Shown here: positions 5,941 to 6,944 of the stretch, piece after piece | How the letters are laid out: every line of letters begins with the position of its first letter | Position numbering within the stretch: the first letter of the stretch is position 1 | Source of the DNA: Chitinophagales bacterium | GTDB lineage: Bacteria > Bacteroidota > Bacteroidia > Chitinophagales > CAIODY01 | Length of the DNA stretch: 6,944 nt | Direction: 5' to 3' | NCBI GenBank assembly: GCA_023251415.1 | Contig: JAHEYX010000169.1 | Coordinates: 1-6,944 of the forward strand | The notes under the pieces: generated by a model | What the model was told of the DNA's origin: nothing | The model's input: the letters and a program-made list of their open reading frames with translations, nothing else | The model's database searches: none | Position numbers and translations under genes: made by a program

Positions 5941-6944
5941 TTGCGCCTGCTTATACTTATATTAACTTTTTTTGTTTCCACATTGTACGTGTTTACAACA
6001 GGAAAAGCTTATGCAGTAGGCACTTCAAGCTATGTTCCGGATTCAATTAGCGGCAAAAAAAGCAGTCTTCCATTACCAAAAGTCGATTCCACTACAAATC
6101 CCCTTGATTCCGGCAAAATCAGCAGCAATAAAGCCCTTGCAGCCAACGAGCTTAAATATGCCAGCAACGGCCCCGACTCTACTATAGTATACCAGGCCGA
6201 AGATTCCATCATTTTTGATGCGCATTCCAATAAAGTTTACCTGTATCGCTCGTCGAAAGTTGATTACAAAGAATTGGAATTAACCTCTTATCTGATTGAA
6301 GTAGATTGGAAACTGCATCAGGTTACTGCAACCGGCAATCCCGACTCCGTAAATGCTAAAGTGGGTAATCCGAGTTTTAGAGACGGTGATAAAACATTTG
6401 ATTCCAAGAAAATGGTCTATAACATGGATACCCGTAAAGGAAAAATCTATGATTTGATTACCAAAGAAGATGAAGGATTCATCCACAGCGAACAAGTGAA
6501 ACGCTCAGGCGATGAAGAATACTACAGTTATAAAGCCACCTATACTACATGCGATGCTGAAGAACCGCACTTTGGTTTTAAAGCCAATAAGATGAAGGTT
6601 ATACCCGAAAAGTTAATTGTAACCGGACCGGCAACATTAATTGTAGAAAACATCCCTACTCCAATTATTCTTCCATTCGGCATTTTCCCTATTACCAAAG
6701 GACAAACCTCAGGGCTATTGATGCCGGAGCCCGGACAAGACGTTAATAAAGGTTTCTTCTTGCGTCACGGCGGTTATTATTTTGCTTTAGGACATCATTA
6801 CGATTTGGCATTAACAGGAGATATCTATTCGTATGGCAGTTATGGCTTGCATTTAAACACTGCTTATAATTATTTATACAAGCGCAATGGTAATTTGAGC
6901 TTACAATACGGCAGTACGCGTATAGGCGATCCGCAAGAAAAAGG
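5941..6944 (+). CDS. lptD: LptD/OstA-like outer-membrane LPS assembly protein, N-terminal part, cut by window edge
   Basis: Outer-membrane beta-barrel protein that would insert lipopolysaccharide into the outer leaflet. The frame is open from 5899 to the window end, and about 334 codons are seen from 5941. A signal peptide is clear: hydrophobic LLILILTFFVSTLYVF (3-18), then TTGKAYA|VG. A polar Ser/Pro/Lys segment follows (about 28-80). Next comes an OstA/LptA-like domain (about 88-235), with SIIFDAHSNKVYLYRSSKVD, KMVYNMDTRKGKIYDL and YTTCDAEEPHF. The segment IPTPIILPFGIFPI (238-251) leads into alternating strands typical of barrel starts (RHGGYYFALGHHYDLALTGD, 275-294). This matches the LptD-like family of Bacteroidota rather than E. 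coli LptD. No ATG or GTG lies ahead of the signal peptide. The start is TTG 5941 or TTG 5902 (13 residues longer, more basic); I prefer 5941 because 5902 lies in a promoter box. Confidence 0.82.
   Translation, partial: MRLLILILTFFVSTLYVFTTGKAYAVGTSSYVPDSISGKKSSLPLPKVDSTTNPLDSGKISSNKALAANELKYASNGPDSTIVYQAEDSIIFDAHSNKVYLYRSSKVDYKELELTSYLIEVDWKLHQVTATGNPDSVNAKVGNPSFRDGDKTFDSKKMVYNMDTRKGKIYDLITKEDEGFIHSEQVKRSGDEEYYSYKATYTTCDAEEPHFGFKANKMKVIPEKLIVTGPATLIVENIPTPIILPFGIFPITKGQTSGLLMPEPGQDVNKGFFLRHGGYYFALGHHYDLALTGDIYSYGSYGLHLNTAYNYLYKRNGNLSLQYGSTRIGDPQEK

Noticed and set aside
6030..6495. Minus-strand ORFs of 66 and 71 codons opposite the LptD-like gene
   Set aside because: The plus-strand frame has a signal peptide and OstA-like sequence; the minus-strand ORFs have neither motif nor upstream signal.
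1..6944. Novel defence, mobile or RNA-based system hidden in the window
   Set aside because: Almost all of the sequence is explained by six recognisable housekeeping or envelope genes. All spacers are under 200 bases, and I saw no repeat arrays, transposase fragments, att-like repeats, tRNA cloverleaf or reverse-transcriptase motifs.

Overview
This window looks like an ordinary chromosomal stretch from a member of the Bacteroidota, probably the Chitinophagales/Sphingobacteriales side. The placement rests on a GldA-type ABC ATPase, a Bacteroidota-style LptD-like outer-membrane protein, an amidase with a SPOR-like tail, TTA-rich leucine codon use, almost no Shine-Dalgarno sequences in front of the genes, and promoter candidates of the Bacteroidota type (TTTG, then about 19-20 bases, then TAnnTTTG). 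The genus cannot be named from the sequence alone.

Layout. (1) Bases 1-2031 carry three genes on the minus strand, read right to left: a GNAT acetyltransferase (2031-1579), gldA (1390-488) and the 5' part of an Xaa-Pro aminopeptidase gene, pepP-like (473 to beyond base 1). gldA and the aminopeptidase gene are 14 bases apart and are probably co-transcribed. The GNAT gene lies 188 bases upstream of gldA and is less firmly linked. (2) A 185-base divergent intergenic region separates the GNAT gene from a long plus-strand gene (2217-4628). That gene encodes a fused 3-hydroxyacyl-CoA dehydrogenase/enoyl-CoA hydratase of FadN architecture, for fatty-acid beta-oxidation. (3) Its 3' end meets, tail to tail and with a single base between the two stop codons, a secreted zinc N-acetylmuramoyl-L-alanine amidase on the minus strand (5847-4630). 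(4) A second short divergent region separates the amidase from the 5' part of an LptD/OstA-like gene on the plus strand (from about 5941, off the right edge). That gene begins with TTG rather than ATG.

How the genes relate. The amidase (peptidoglycan cleavage in the periplasm) and the LptD-like protein (outer-membrane lipopolysaccharide assembly) are both envelope-biogenesis functions fired from one shared regulatory region. gldA encodes the ATPase of an exporter tied to gliding motility or protein secretion; its permease genes (gldF, gldG) are not in this window. The FadN-like enzyme stands alone here, without the thiolase and acyl-CoA dehydrogenase genes that often accompany it.

No gap longer than 300 bases lacks a gene. 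I see no tRNA, rRNA, CRISPR array, insertion sequence, phage gene or defence cassette, and no convincing new biological system. The points worth a second look are small: false TTG starts created by promoter -7 elements, a TTG start for the LptD-like gene, a one-base convergent junction inside a perfect dyad, an 11-base direct repeat at the end of the GNAT gene, and a tiny ORF with a strong Shine-Dalgarno sequence before gldA.
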